A stretch of DNA of 6,103 nt, taken from NCBI GenBank assembly GCA_009845645.1, contig VXZF01000271.1, positions 1-6,103 on the forward strand, in the 5' to 3' direction. Below are positions 5,536 to 6,103 of this stretch, in pieces. Under the pieces are notes generated by a model. That model ran no database searches and was not told the DNA's origin. It saw nothing but the letters and a program-made list of their open reading frames with translations. The stretch's first letter is position 1. Every line of letters starts with the position of its first letter. Origin of the DNA: Gemmatimonadota bacterium. Its GTDB lineage: Bacteria > Latescibacterota > UBA2968 > UBA8231. Both the position numbers and the translations under genes were made by a program.

Positions 5536-6103
5536 TCAGCGGCCCCGCTTGGCAGCCTGGAGCTTGCGCAATTGGCGGCGGCGACCCCAGCGGCTGCGCT
5601 TGATGCGCCGGCCCAACGGCGGCCGCAGTGACCCGTCGGCGACCAGTTCGTCGAGTACTTGATTGAGCTGGTCTGGACGATTGGTAATGATCCCCTGCAC
5701 CCCCATCGTCGCCAAATCGCGCATGGCAATATCCTCGTCAACGGTCCAAGCCCAAACCGCAATGCCCCGCTGGCGCATCTCTTCGAGGAAGGGCGGGGTC
5801 AGCGCCGCGTACCACATCGCCAGCGCGTTGGCCCCCACTTGCAGCACTTGGCGCACGAGGCGGCGCGCGCGCACCCGCGAGGGCGTGGTCGGCAACTGAC
5901 CCACCAACAGCGCCGTGGGCAAAGTCGGCGCAAGCAAATTGAGCCGCCGGACGGTTTGCGGATTGAACGCCTGCACCACGACGCGCTCGACCGCATTCGC
6001 CGCTTCAATCACCTGCAGGACGCGCTCGGCAATGCCGTCGGCCTTGATCTCTATCAGCACGAGGGCCTGGTTCCGCGCTAAGTCGAGCACGTCTTCGAGC
6101 AGG
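5536..6103 (-). CDS. Glycerophosphodiester phosphodiesterase, C-terminal part (runs off the window)
   Basis: The frame is open from the right edge (6103) to the TGA at 5536-5538. Upstream codons LLED continue into VLDLARNQALVLIEIK, so the GTG at 6090 is internal and the true start lies outside. The visible part is the second half of a GDPD TIM barrel. It shows LIEIK, where Glu and Lys belong to the metal and active site, VVVQAFNPQTVRRL (the usual SF is AF here), AVWAWTVDED and GVQGIITNRPDQL, which is the characteristic C-terminal end. Such enzymes hydrolyse glycerophosphodiesters to glycerol 3-phosphate and an alcohol. The N-terminal HR motif and first metal ligands are not in the window, so activity cannot be judged. 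After the barrel comes a 29-residue tail with 14 Arg/Lys and no acidic residue, unusual for the family. It is followed 8 bp later by the zinc-ribbon gene. Confidence 0.88.
   Translation of the reverse strand, partial: LLEDVLDLARNQALVLIEIKADGIAERVLQVIEAANAVERVVVQAFNPQTVRRLNLLAPTLPTALLVGQLPTTPSRVRARRLVRQVLQVGANALAMWYAALTPPFLEEMRQRGIAVWAWTVDEDIAMRDLATMGVQGIITNRPDQLNQVLDELVADGSLRPPLGRRIKRSRWGRRRQLRKLQAAKRGR

Overview
The window is a compact bacterial segment whose confident genes all lie on the minus strand, so it reads from right to left. It is GC-rich (roughly 60-65% in the genes) with long spurious antisense open frames, as expected at high GC. A lipobox lipoprotein, an L,D-transpeptidase with a signal peptide, a ceramidase-fold hydrolase and a Gfo/Idh/MocA oxidoreductase point to an uncultured, probably didermic environmental bacterium. 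Candidate phyla rich in Gfo/Idh/MocA and ceramidase-like genes, such as Latescibacterota, would fit, but this is an inference without a phylogenetic marker.

Right part (5321-6103): the 3' part of a glycerophosphodiester phosphodiesterase (GDPD) gene with a very basic C-terminal tail, followed 8 bp later by a 68-residue single-pass membrane protein with a zinc ribbon and an acidic tail. A GC-rich hairpin follows this pair.

Intergenic 5204-5320: a likely promoter for the next operon, embedded in an imperfect palindrome of about 64 bp. The palindrome also carries a promoter-like sequence pointing the other way and an 11-bp inverted repeat that could be an operator.

Main operon (5203 down to 275): six tightly packed genes. 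They are an Ala-rich coiled-coil lipoprotein; an intact L,D-transpeptidase (4-bp gap); a secreted relative of it that has lost the His/Cys active site (1-bp overlap); a neutral-ceramidase-fold metalloprotein with Asn where the family has its catalytic Ser (4-bp overlap); a YkgJ-type cysteine-cluster protein (about 18-bp gap); and a Gfo/Idh/MocA NAD(P)-dependent oxidoreductase (46-bp gap). The first three look like a cell-envelope module; how the last three connect to it is not evident. In two of the gaps the ribosome binding site sits in the loop of a small hairpin.

Left end (1-274): the base composition falls to about 41% G+C in 1-172. A plus-strand frame without a start is open from the left edge to a TGA at 170-172 and may be the tail of a convergent gene of different composition. 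Between it and the oxidoreductase stop are two small hairpins and no recognisable gene. No RNA genes, CRISPR arrays or complete mobile elements were found.
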